25,235 nucleotides of DNA, from the NCBI GenBank assembly GCA_035373905.1, contig DAOSOK010000053.1, positions 1 to 25,235 of the forward strand, in the 5' to 3' direction. A program made the translations under genes and the position numbers. The notes beneath the pieces were generated by a model that saw only the letters and a list, made by a program, of their open reading frames with translations, searched no databases and was not told the DNA's origin. Origin of the DNA: Candidatus Ozemobacteraceae bacterium. Its GTDB lineage: Bacteria; Muiribacteriota; Ozemobacteria; Ozemobacterales; Ozemobacteraceae. Position 1 is the first letter of the stretch, and each line of letters opens with the position of its first letter. Shown here in pieces: positions 1 through 7,034 of the stretch.

Positions 1-2
1 AG

Positions 3-329
3 ACCGGTGAAGATCTGTTCCTTCGCGAGGGCAAGGAAAACCAGAAGTTCCTTCCAGACATCTATCGGTGTCCGGAATGCGGCTACGAACAGGACGAGCC
101 TGGAACGTGCCCCGACCACGACGAATCGGCGCTGGTCCTCGTCAGGTCGAAGGGGAAAAACCCGCTCGAGCCCTCGGATGTTGACGGAAACGAAGATATC
201 GTTGTAGATATCCCTCTGACAGGTCTCTCCATCAAGAAGGCCGCACCCGCTTCAGGAACGGTTTCCCCGGCCCCGACGTCCCGAGCCGAGGAAGGACGGA
301 AAGAGGAGGGCGTTCCGCAGGACAGGTAA
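3..329 (+). CDS. C-terminal part of an unrecognised zinc-ribbon protein
   Basis: An open frame enters from the left edge and stops at TAA 327-329, so only the last 108 residues are visible. Near its start is a probable metal-binding knuckle, CPECGYEQ followed eight residues later by CPDH (Cys-x2-Cys-x8-Cys-x2-His), which is typical of small zinc ribbons. After it the chain becomes acidic and then rich in Pro, Ala, Ser and Glu, ending as a probably disordered tail (PASGTVSPAPTSRAEEGRK). The stop lies 99 bases before the aconitase start and nothing links the two genes functionally. A T-run at about 400-407 might belong to a terminator, but no convincing stem precedes it. The protein family is not recognised because the N-terminal domain lies outside the window. 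Confidence 0.6.
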   Translation, partial: TGEDLFLREGKENQKFLPDIYRCPECGYEQDEPGTCPDHDESALVLVRSKGKNPLEPSDVDGNEDIVVDIPLTGLSIKKAAPASGTVSPAPTSRAEEGRKEEGVPQDR

Positions 330-428
330 CCATGGTCTTTCAAGGGTCACCGAACGAAAAAACTGCCACCAGAAGGCAATCATCGACCGGCCGACTCTTT
401 TTTTATCAGAACACACCAGGAGGAAGGA

Positions 429-2342
429 ATGTCTCTGAATCTCACCCAGAAAATCATCCAGGCCCATCTTGTTTCCGGTGAAATGAAGCCGCAGAGCCCG
501 ATTGAGATCCGCATGGACCAGACGCTGACGCAGGATGCGACCGGCACGATGGCGTATCTGCAGTTCGAGGCGCTCGGCGTGCCGCGCGTCAAGACCGAGC
601 TGTCGGTCAGCTACGTCGATCACAACACGATGCAGGAAGACTTCAAGAACCCCGACGATCACGCTTTTTTACAAACGATTGCCGCGAAACACGGCTTGGT
701 CTTCTCGCGGCCAGGCAACGGCATCTGCCACCAGGTGCATCTCGAGAGATTCGGCAAGCCCGGCAAGACTCTGCTTGGCTCCGACAGCCACACTCCGACC
801 GGCGGCGGCATCGGCATGCTCGCGATCGGCGCCGGCGGCCAGGACGTCGCGATGGCGATGGCGGGTTTTCCCTTCAAACTGAAGATGCCCGCGGTCGTCA
901 ACGTCGTTCTGAAGGGCAAGCTCCAGCCCTGGGTCAGCGCGAAGGACGTCATCCTCGAAATCCTGCGCCGCGAGACCGTCAAGGGCGGCGTCGGTTATGT
1001 GTATGAATACACCGGCCCCGGCCTGAAGAACCTCACCGTGCCCGAACGCGCGACGATCACCAACATGGGCGCCGAACTGGGCGCGACTACTTCGGTGTTC
1101 CCCAGCGACGACGTCACCAAGGCGTTTCTGGTCGCCCAGGGCCGTGGCGACGACTGGCAGGAGCTGGGCCCCGACAAGGGCGCGACGTACGACCGCGTGA
1201 TCGAGATCGATCTGGACGAGGTCGAGCCGCTCGCTGCCTGTCCGCACATGCCCGACAAGGTCAAGCCCGTTCGCGAACTCGAAGGCATGAGGGTTCACCA
1301 GGTCATGATCGGAAGCTGCACCAACTCGAGCTACACGGACATGGTGAAAGCCGCCATGATCCTGAAGGGAAAGTCCGTCCATCCCGAATGCTCGCTCGGC
1401 ATCGCGCCCGGCTCGCGCCAGGTGCTCCGCATGCTCGCCGACAAGGGCTACCTTGCCGACCTGATCGCCGCCGGTGCCCGCATCCTCGAGAGTGCCTGCG
1501 GCCCCTGTATCGGCCAGGGCTTCGCTCCGCCCACAAACGGTGTCTCCCTGCGCACCAGCAACCGCAACTTCGAAGGCCGCTCGGGAACCGCAACCGGCCA
1601 GATCTTCCTGGTCAGCCCCGAGGTTGCCGCCGCCGCCGCGATCGAAGGTCGTTTCACCGATCCACGCAAATATGAGAAGGCGCCGAAGGTCAGCATGCCC
1701 AAGGCATTCACGATCGACGACTCGATGTTCATCTTCCCGCCGAAGGAAGGCTCGAAGATCGAGATCTCGCGCGGCCCGAATATCGCCCCGCTGCCTGTGC
1801 GAGGCGCCATGGAAAAGGAACTCGGCGGCTCGGTCCTGATCAAGGTCGGCGACAACATCACCACCGACCACATCATGCCGGCCGGCAAATATCTGCCCCT
1901 TCGCTCGAACGTGCCTGAATACGCGAAGCACGTCTTCGAGGGCGTCGATAAGGAGTTCTACAAGCGCGCCACGGAGAAGAAGGGCGGCTTCATCGTCGGC
2001 GGCGAGAACTACGGCCAGGGCAGTTCCCGTGAGCATGCGGCGCTGTGTCCGATGTATCTCGGCGTGAAAGCCGTCGTGGTCAAGAGTTTCGCCCGCATCC
2101 ACCTCGCGAACCTCGTCAACTTCGGCATCGTCCCGCTGACATTCAAGAATCCAGGCGATTACGACAAGATCCAGCTGGGCGACGAACTGTCGATGGACGT
2201 TCACGGCCTCACCGGGGAACTCGTGATTCGAAACAAGACCCGCAACTTCGACATCCACGTCACTCACACCCTGACCGACCTCGATCGCAAGATGCTTCTC
2301 GCCGGCGGCCAGCTGCCATACGTGAAACAACAGGCCCATTGA
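429..2342 (+). CDS. acn: Aconitate hydratase, short (~640-residue) type
   Basis: This gene encodes a [4Fe-4S] enzyme that interconverts citrate and isocitrate in the TCA cycle (EC 4.2.1.3), acting in the cytoplasm. The 637-residue product carries the aconitase signatures. LLGSDSHTPTGGG lies near residue 118. The three cluster cysteines are C297 (in GSCTNSSYTDM) and C357 and C360 (in SACGPCIGQG). The swivel-domain motif GGENYGQGSSREHA is at about 524-537, with R534 matching the substrate-binding arginine. The length fits the compact bacterial/mitochondrial-like single-chain aconitases of about 640-760 residues rather than the ~900-residue AcnA/IRP class. The start is supported by AGGAGG at 418-423, five bases before ATG. 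A strong hairpin terminator follows ten bases after the stop, so this looks monocistronic. Homoaconitase or LeuC-type activity is less likely because both halves are fused in the aconitase order. Confidence 0.95.
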   Translation: MSLNLTQKIIQAHLVSGEMKPQSPIEIRMDQTLTQDATGTMAYLQFEALGVPRVKTELSVSYVDHNTMQEDFKNPDDHAFLQTIAAKHGLVFSRPGNGICHQVHLERFGKPGKTLLGSDSHTPTGGGIGMLAIGAGGQDVAMAMAGFPFKLKMPAVVNVVLKGKLQPWVSAKDVILEILRRETVKGGVGYVYEYTGPGLKNLTVPERATITNMGAELGATTSVFPSDDVTKAFLVAQGRGDDWQELGPDKGATYDRVIEIDLDEVEPLAACPHMPDKVKPVRELEGMRVHQVMIGSCTNSSYTDMVKAAMILKGKSVHPECSLGIAPGSRQVLRMLADKGYLADLIAAGARILESACGPCIGQGFAPPTNGVSLRTSNRNFEGRSGTATGQIFLVSPEVAAAAAIEGRFTDPRKYEKAPKVSMPKAFTIDDSMFIFPPKEGSKIEISRGPNIAPLPVRGAMEKELGGSVLIKVGDNITTDHIMPAGKYLPLRSNVPEYAKHVFEGVDKEFYKRATEKKGGFIVGGENYGQGSSREHAALCPMYLGVKAVVVKSFARIHLANLVNFGIVPLTFKNPGDYDKIQLGDELSMDVHGLTGELVIRNKTRNFDIHVTHTLTDLDRKMLLAGGQLPYVKQQAH

Positions 2343-2352
2343 TCCTGACAGC

Positions 2353-2382
2353 GGGCCGCCGGGAGGCGGCCCGTTTCATTTA
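2353..2382 (+). terminator. Rho-independent terminator after aconitase
   Basis: A perfect 8-bp GC stem (GGGCCGCC at 2353-2360 with GGCGGCCC at 2365-2372) encloses a GGGA tetraloop. It is followed by the T-rich stretch GTTTCATTT and begins ten bases after the aconitase stop. Confidence 0.8.
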
Positions 2383-2448
2383 CGGAGACGCGCAAGTTCG
2401 TGCGCGTCCTTCACTGATTCTCCATCCCAAAAAGTCGATCCGGCGTTC

Positions 2449-2536
2449 CCGTTCGTGCTGAGACTGTCGAAGCACGAGAGGCTCTCGCCCCCTTCGGGAG
2501 GCTCAGGACGGGCTTCGACAGGCTCAGGGCGAACGG
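2449..2536. repeat. Nested inverted repeat, copy 1 (88 nt, REP/MITE-like)
   Basis: The outer arms start CCGTTCG and end CGAACGG and match at about 21 of 24 positions. The left arm also holds its own hairpin, CGTGCT paired with AGCACG. Compared with the 64-nt copy at 22947-23010, this one has about 24 extra bases in the middle. Those bases resemble an imperfect duplication of the right arm, because two segments of the type TTCG..AGGCTCAGG occur in tandem. It lies between the aconitase terminator and the hydrolase ribosome-binding site, where small palindromic repeats are usually tolerated. The core TTCGACAGGCTCAGGGCGAA resembles a widely scattered intergenic palindrome family that I recall from many bacterial genomes. 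Confidence 0.75.
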
Positions 2537-2584
2537 GGCGTTTTCCCGACGCAGGACTCGATCGATACTGGAGGTTTGGATCCC

Positions 2585-3421
2585 ATGCTTGGAAAAGGAT
2601 GCGATGCGAAAGGCTCGAACGTGTGGCGCTGGTGGAGCGACTCCGACGCCGCATGGGAATCGGTAACCTTCGAGGAGGGTCTTTCCCGCCTGAAGGCGGC
2701 GCAAGACAGTATTCCAACTCCTCATATAATATCACAAGGAATATCATCTGCGGGTCGGCTCGAAGCGCCTTTCGGCGGTTCCAAGATTCTCTGCGTCGGC
2801 AGGAACTACCGCCCGCACGCGGAGGAACTCGGCAATACGATTCCGAAAGAGCCACTGTGGTTCATGAAGCCGGCAAGTTCGCTCGCGGGTCCGGATGGAA
2901 CAATCCTCCTCCCTTCCGGTTTCGGGAGGATCGATTACGAAGGCGAACTCGTCCTGGTGATCGGAACGGAAGCCGCGAACGTCAGCCGTGAAACGGCCCT
3001 GGACATCGTGGCCGGCGTGACGCTCGCCATCGACGTCACCGCCCGAGAACTCCAGAAGGCCGACGGGCAGTGGACGCGGGCGAAGGGGTTCGACACGTTC
3101 TGTCCGCTGGGACCGGTTATCCTTCCCTTCGGCCCGTGGGCGTCGGATGCGCGGCTGACGACCGTTCTGAACGGGAAAACGGTCCAGGACGACTGGACGA
3201 CGTCTCTCGTCTTTTCGTACGCCGACCTGATCGCCCATATCAGCGGCTGCATGACCCTGATGCCGGGAGACCTCATCCTGACGGGGACCCCCGCGGGCGT
3301 CGGGCCGCTCGCGTCTGGAGATTCTATAGATGTATCTATAGCAATTGCTCGCGGGCGCTCGACCGCGGACGATCTCGTCATGACCCTGTCGATGAGCGTG
3401 TCCGATAGACCGTCGCATTGA
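2585..3421 (+). CDS. Fumarylacetoacetate hydrolase (FAH) family protein
   Basis: This is a 278-residue enzyme of the FAH/acylpyruvase superfamily (2-hydroxyhepta-2,4-diene-1,7-dioate isomerase, acylpyruvase, oxaloacetate decarboxylase or tautomerase). The fold's landmarks are in order: KILCVGRNYRPHAEELG at 67-83 with the likely catalytic H78, EPLWFMKPASS at 89-99, the metal-binding DYEGELVLVIG at 117-127 with ligands E119 and E121, the third ligand D150 in LAIDVTARE, and the closing LMPGDLILTGTPAGVG. ATG 2585 is preferred because GGAGG at 2570-2574 lies ten bases upstream. An in-frame TTG at 2576 sits almost on that Shine-Dalgarno sequence. The exact substrate cannot be told from sequence. 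The aconitase neighbour makes oxaloacetate chemistry attractive, but a terminator and a repeat separate the genes. Two short AT-rich, ATA-codon patches at 2723-2747 and 3322-3345 stand out from the GC-rich codon use. Confidence 0.88.
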   Translation: MLGKGCDAKGSNVWRWWSDSDAAWESVTFEEGLSRLKAAQDSIPTPHIISQGISSAGRLEAPFGGSKILCVGRNYRPHAEELGNTIPKEPLWFMKPASSLAGPDGTILLPSGFGRIDYEGELVLVIGTEAANVSRETALDIVAGVTLAIDVTARELQKADGQWTRAKGFDTFCPLGPVILPFGPWASDARLTTVLNGKTVQDDWTTSLVFSYADLIAHISGCMTLMPGDLILTGTPAGVGPLASGDSIDVSIAIARGRSTADDLVMTLSMSVSDRPSH

Positions 3422-3446
3422 CAGGCCCGGCCGGGTCTGGTATGGT
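3418..3446 (+). promoter_or_regulatory. Sigma70-type promoter for the SH3-TPR gene
   Basis: A consensus -35 TTGACA (3418-3423) and -10 TATGGT (3441-3446) are separated by exactly 17 bases. The -35 overlaps the TGA stop of the preceding hydrolase gene (3419-3421). The inferred transcription start is near 3453, leaving a leader of about 35 bases before ATG 3489. Confidence 0.75.
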
Positions 3447-3488
3447 CTTGTTCCAATAACGAGACCTGATCCGGAAGGAGTACATTCG

Positions 3489-4790
3489 ATGAAACGCATC
3501 ATCGTCGGAGTCGTCACAGCAGGATTGATCGCCGTTACGCCGCTCTGGGCCGCCGGGGCCCGCGAGGGAAAGGTGCACGGCAGTTATATCAACGTCCGTT
3601 CCGAGGCGAACCACTCCTCGAGCGTCGTCACGAAGAAACTTCGCGGCGACAGGTATACCATCGAATTCGAGGAGAAGGGCTGGCTCAAGGTGGTGTTTGA
3701 CGATGGAACCAGGGGCTGGATCTTCAACAGCGTCGTCGAGAAGCAGCTTGCGAAAGAGGCCGCCGCCGAACCGAAGCATGCCTCCGAACCTCCCGTCGCC
3801 TCGCATACGGCAGCGCCGGCGCTTCCGAAAGGCGTTGCCGATTCCGCGAAGCCGGGAGAGAAGAAGGATACAGCCGTTGCCGCGACCGCACAGAAAACGA
3901 CCGGCGAGCAGAGAAAGCCCGATGCGCACAGCTCGGTGAAAATGCCCGAGGGGAAGGAATCCCAGACGGGCAAAGCCGACGCTTCCAAGCCTGAAACGGG
4001 GAAGGAAAAGGCCGCCTCCGCACAGAAAGCCGGTGATAAAGCCGCGGCAGACGAAAAGGCGAAGGCCGAAGCGAAGACGCCGGCGAAGGCGGCGGAAAAA
4101 ACCGGACAGAAGGAGCAGACTCCGGCGAAGGCCGAGGAAAAGGCAAAAGAAGATTCCAAGGCGAAGAAGATCGACGAGAAGAAATCGGCAGACGAGAAGC
4201 AAAAGTCCGCGAAGAAGGACGAGCCCGAAAAATCGGCGAAACACGAAACTTCGGTGAAACAGGCGGAAATCCCTGCGGCGAAGGCTGTCAGCACGAGCAA
4301 GTCGGCGGCCGATTTTTACCACGAGGCGATCGAACTGTACGAGAAAAAACGGTATCAGGAGGCGCTCGACGCCAACAGGGCGGCCCTCCAACAGGCTCCG
4401 AGAAATGCGGAAATCCTGAACAACATCGGAAACTGTCTCTTCAAGATGGGCAAGATCCAGGATGCGATCACGAACTGGAAGGAAGCCCTCAAATCGGCCC
4501 CGAAACAGGCCAAAATCTGCAATAACCTCGGCATCGCCTATTACCAGATCGATGAAAATGACCGTGCCGTCGAGTTCTACAAGAAGGCGATCCTGTTCGA
4601 GCCGCAGTTCGCCGATGCCTATTATAACCTCGCATCCGTCTACGGCTTCAAGGGCCAGTTCCGTGACGCTCTCGACAATTACCGGAAATACCTCGAGTTC
4701 AATCCCGACGCGACGATGAAAAAGCTGACCGAGGAGCGCATCGACTACTGCCAGAAGCAGCTCGACGCCCCGAAAAAAGACAAGAAATAG
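3489..4790 (+). CDS. Secreted SH3b-domain protein with Lys/Ala/Glu-rich linker and C-terminal TPRs
   Basis: The 433-residue product starts with a Sec signal peptide (KR, then a hydrophobic core, then WAAGA, about 1-24). A bacterial SH3b domain follows at about 27-82 (GSYINVRSEANHSSSVVTKL.., ending GTRGWIFNSVV). Then comes a highly charged low-complexity linker of about 185 residues made of Lys, Ala, Glu, Pro and Asp (85-272), and four tetratricopeptide repeats at about 277-425 (NAEILNNIGNCLFKMGKI, KICNNLGIAYYQIDENDRA, ADAYYNLASVYGFKGQF). SH3b domains commonly bind peptidoglycan, and the linker is of the kind that spans the periplasm, so a wall-bound scaffold holding a protein partner on its TPRs is a reasonable inference. 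GGAAGGAG at 3473-3480 supports ATG 3489. The gene has its own promoter and ends before a long hairpin shared with the convergent neighbour. Confidence 0.88.
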   Translation: MKRIIVGVVTAGLIAVTPLWAAGAREGKVHGSYINVRSEANHSSSVVTKKLRGDRYTIEFEEKGWLKVVFDDGTRGWIFNSVVEKQLAKEAAAEPKHASEPPVASHTAAPALPKGVADSAKPGEKKDTAVAATAQKTTGEQRKPDAHSSVKMPEGKESQTGKADASKPETGKEKAASAQKAGDKAAADEKAKAEAKTPAKAAEKTGQKEQTPAKAEEKAKEDSKAKKIDEKKSADEKQKSAKKDEPEKSAKHETSVKQAEIPAAKAVSTSKSAADFYHEAIELYEKKRYQEALDANRAALQQAPRNAEILNNIGNCLFKMGKIQDAITNWKEALKSAPKQAKICNNLGIAYYQIDENDRAVEFYKKAILFEPQFADAYYNLASVYGFKGQFRDALDNYRKYLEFNPDATMKKLTEERIDYCQKQLDAPKKDKK

Positions 4791-4823
4791 TCACGAGGGA
4801 GCAACAATATATCTATTGATATC

Positions 4824-4860
4824 TGACGCAGGGGCGGGTTTCATTCCCGCCCCTGCGTCA
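4824..4860. terminator. Long perfect hairpin between convergent genes
   Basis: A 15-bp perfect stem (TGACGCAGGGGCGGG at 4824-4838 with its complement at 4846-4860) encloses the loop TTTCATT. It lies between the convergent SH3-TPR and propeller genes and probably serves both. Neither side has a good T-run, only the AT-rich 4805-4823 on the minus-strand exit side. Confidence 0.6.
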
Positions 4861-4886
4861 TGACCGGCTTCGTTCCATTCGCGCGA

Positions 4887-6728
4887 TCACTCTGCGCCCT
4901 TCCTCAGGCAGAAGAGCGAGCCGGATTTCGTCCGGACGAGAAGGCCGAAATCGGCGACGACGAGAGACTCCTCGGTCAGTTCGCCACCGACGTGAACGCG
5001 CCATTTCTCGGCGTAGCTTTCACGGTGCATCCCGATGACCCAGCCGTCCTGAGTGCCGATATACATCATCTTGTCCTCGAACACGGGGCCGGCCGCGTAG
5101 ATGTGCTTCGGGAACTCCCGCGCCTTCTCGAACTTCCCGTCGGCCGGGTCGATTTTCCAGAGAATGTCCTTGAATCCGAGATATCCGTTCGCGATGTCGA
5201 CGGCGGCGGGCATCAGAGGAAGCCGATGCTCCATGATCATCTTCCGTGAGCTGATCCGGCCACCGTCGAGTTGCAGCCTCACATACTCGCCGTTTTCCGA
5301 GAGGAAGGCGCACTCGTCCTTCATCGGGACGGGAGCCGTGACGGGATGCCAGTCGGAGCCGCGCGCCTCGTAGACTTTCGTCCCCTTCGCGAGATCGAAG
5401 GTGACGACCGCGCCGGAGATGAACCCGGCGTAGACGCGGTCGTTGCTGATGGTGAGCAGCGCGCGCTGGCCTTTTCCGGAGTATTTCGTGTCCTTGTGCT
5501 GGTATTCCCAGAGCTGGTCGCCGGTGTCGGCTTTCAGAGCCACGATCCTGGCATTCTGGCAGGCGAAGACGAGAATGTTGTTCGCGAAGGCGACGTACGG
5601 GCTCCGCAGGAACTCCTCGGTGAAATACCGGTTGATTCGCTGCGTGGCGTCGATTCCCTTGATCCAGAGCATCGCCCCCGTTTTCAGGGAAACGGCGCCC
5701 CAGTAGCCGTAATCAAACATCGCCAGCACCAGTCCCGGCGCGACGTCGGTTCGGATGAGCATGGGAATGCCGATATCGGGAGATGCGTCTTCCGGCGGAA
5801 GTTCGAGCCCGGGAAGCTTCCCCGGCCACGAACAGGACGCGGTCTGTGTCAGAAAGTCCTTGTCGTAACAGACGAGCCCCTGACGGGTCGGGATGAACGG
5901 TTGATCGCATCGGGTCCACGCGGGGGCTGGAATCGCGGCCTTTTCCTCTTTGCTGCGGATCAGGTCGCCCGTCGCACCCTTGAACGCTTTCGCGACGCTC
6001 GTATCGTAGCTCCAGACGTGTTCCGCTCCGAACTGGGCGGCGCTGGGAATGCGGGCGAGGTATTCCTCGAGCGGAGCGTAGAGGTCCGGCCGGCTCCAGA
6101 GGATGCGGCTTCCGGCTTCACCGGCGAAACTGGCGAACCCGAAATGAATACCCAGAAGGAGCAGGATGGCAGCGGAGTAGCCGTATTTCCGGCCGTCCGC
6201 CCATTCGGAGCCGAACAGCACCTCGAAGAAGTATTTGACGAACAGCGATACAAAAAAGTTCGCCAGCGTCAGGCCGACGAGGATGATCGATATGCCGCCG
6301 GACATGAGGATCGGGAAGGGGATGTCCTTCTTCGACCAGGCGGTTTTCATGATCCCGAGAATTTCTCGCCAGTTGTTGATGAACGGGGTCCAGAAGTCCC
6401 CGAACCATGCGTTGAAGACGCCCGCCGCGAGCATGAATCCGAACAACGAGGTGTAGACGATCGAGCGCATCATGAAATGCATCAGGAGCATCAGCACGCC
6501 GAGGCCCCCAAGGAAGACATACGACTGGATCGTGAAGACGGGAAGGCTCGTATACGACCCGATCAGTTTTCCGAAGAAAAAAGCCTGGAGCAGGACGACG
6601 ATCGCCAGCGGCATCATCAGGAAGAAATTCATGAACGTGCCTGCGGGTTTCGGCTTGGCCGGCGGCTTGGAAACGGGGTTGATGACGGTTTTGACCGGAT
6701 TCTGGCTTACGACGACGACTTCATCCAT
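4887..6728 (-). CDS. Five-helix membrane protein with C-terminal PQQ-type beta-propeller
   Basis: The 613-residue product has a Pro/Lys-rich cytoplasmic-looking N-terminus (PVSKPPAKPKPAG). About five hydrophobic segments follow at roughly 32-54, 70-87, 91-109, 142-168 and 182-202. The remaining ~400 residues contain PQQ/quinoprotein-like blades such as GAVSLKTGAMLWIKGID, RIVALKADTGDQLWEYQ, VVTFDLAKGTKVYEA and WVIGMHRESYAEKWRV. Such propellers bind PQQ in dehydrogenases or act as protein-protein scaffolds, as in BamB. No dehydrogenase Asp or adjacent disulfide is obvious, so a scaffold or sensor is more likely than an enzyme. ATG 6728 is preferred over the in-frame TTG 6764 because AGGGGGG lies about seven bases upstream of the ATG. 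The gene is convergent with the SH3-TPR gene and divergent from the GAF-GGDEF gene. Function unknown. Confidence 0.85.
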   Translation of the reverse strand: MDEVVVVSQNPVKTVINPVSKPPAKPKPAGTFMNFFLMMPLAIVVLLQAFFFGKLIGSYTSLPVFTIQSYVFLGGLGVLMLLMHFMMRSIVYTSLFGFMLAAGVFNAWFGDFWTPFINNWREILGIMKTAWSKKDIPFPILMSGGISIILVGLTLANFFVSLFVKYFFEVLFGSEWADGRKYGYSAAILLLLGIHFGFASFAGEAGSRILWSRPDLYAPLEEYLARIPSAAQFGAEHVWSYDTSVAKAFKGATGDLIRSKEEKAAIPAPAWTRCDQPFIPTRQGLVCYDKDFLTQTASCSWPGKLPGLELPPEDASPDIGIPMLIRTDVAPGLVLAMFDYGYWGAVSLKTGAMLWIKGIDATQRINRYFTEEFLRSPYVAFANNILVFACQNARIVALKADTGDQLWEYQHKDTKYSGKGQRALLTISNDRVYAGFISGAVVTFDLAKGTKVYEARGSDWHPVTAPVPMKDECAFLSENGEYVRLQLDGGRISSRKMIMEHRLPLMPAAVDIANGYLGFKDILWKIDPADGKFEKAREFPKHIYAAGPVFEDKMMYIGTQDGWVIGMHRESYAEKWRVHVGGELTEESLVVADFGLLVRTKSGSLFCLRKGAE

Positions 6729-6892
6729 GGGCAATCCCCCCTGGCATCTCTGTGCCTGGTTCAACGTAGATGCAATACGCCCCTATGTATCGGCCGATGT
6801 CTGATGCCGGCGAAGACATTCACCGAAAATCGACCATGCTGCGAACCCGGATGCCCCGGAACGCGTCTTTCGTGAGCGGACGAAATCCGGAA

Positions 6893-6906
6893 ATTTTCCT
6901 GAAAAT
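6893..6906. promoter_or_regulatory. Short inverted repeat upstream of the GAF-GGDEF promoter
   Basis: ATTTTC-CT-GAAAAT is a perfect 6+2+6 inverted repeat, 23 bases upstream of the TTGACA box. It lies in the divergent gap 6729-7034 between the membrane propeller and GAF-GGDEF genes. It could be an operator or an AT-rich upstream element; no regulator is suggested by the sequence. Confidence 0.3.
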
Positions 6907-6929
6907 CCTCCGCACTTCAGACGTTCGTC

Positions 6930-6958
6930 TTGACACGAGTCCCGGTCGATCATACTAT
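6930..6958 (+). promoter_or_regulatory. Sigma70-type promoter for the ATPase-GAF-GGDEF gene
   Basis: TTGACA (6930-6935) and TACTAT (6953-6958) are separated by 17 bases. An alternative -10, TATGAT at 6956-6961, would need a 20-base spacer. The GTG start at 7035 is about 75 bases downstream. No comparably clear promoter was found for the divergent gene. Confidence 0.55.
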
Positions 6959-7034
6959 GATACCGTGTTCTGCCTTCAGGCAGGAGACCGCATTTGCTGT
7001 GCCGCATTGCCAGGGGAGTTCAAGGAGGGCATCC

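Noticed and set aside
330..428. Terminator ending in the T-run at 400-407
   Set aside because: Only weak 4-bp stems precede the T-run, so no confident hairpin.
669..2339. Long minus-strand ORF of 556 residues antisense to aconitase
   Set aside because: Its Asp/Val/Arg/His-rich composition is the mirror of GC-rich codons of the real gene, and the plus-strand aconitase is unambiguous.
3378..4391. Minus-strand 337-residue ORF antisense to the SH3-TPR gene
   Set aside because: Leu/Arg/Phe-rich artefact of the Lys/Ala/Glu-rich linker read backwards.
5271..6875. Plus-strand ORF of 534 residues antisense to the propeller gene
   Set aside because: It is a GC-driven shadow frame. The minus frame has membrane helices, PQQ repeats and a Shine-Dalgarno sequence.
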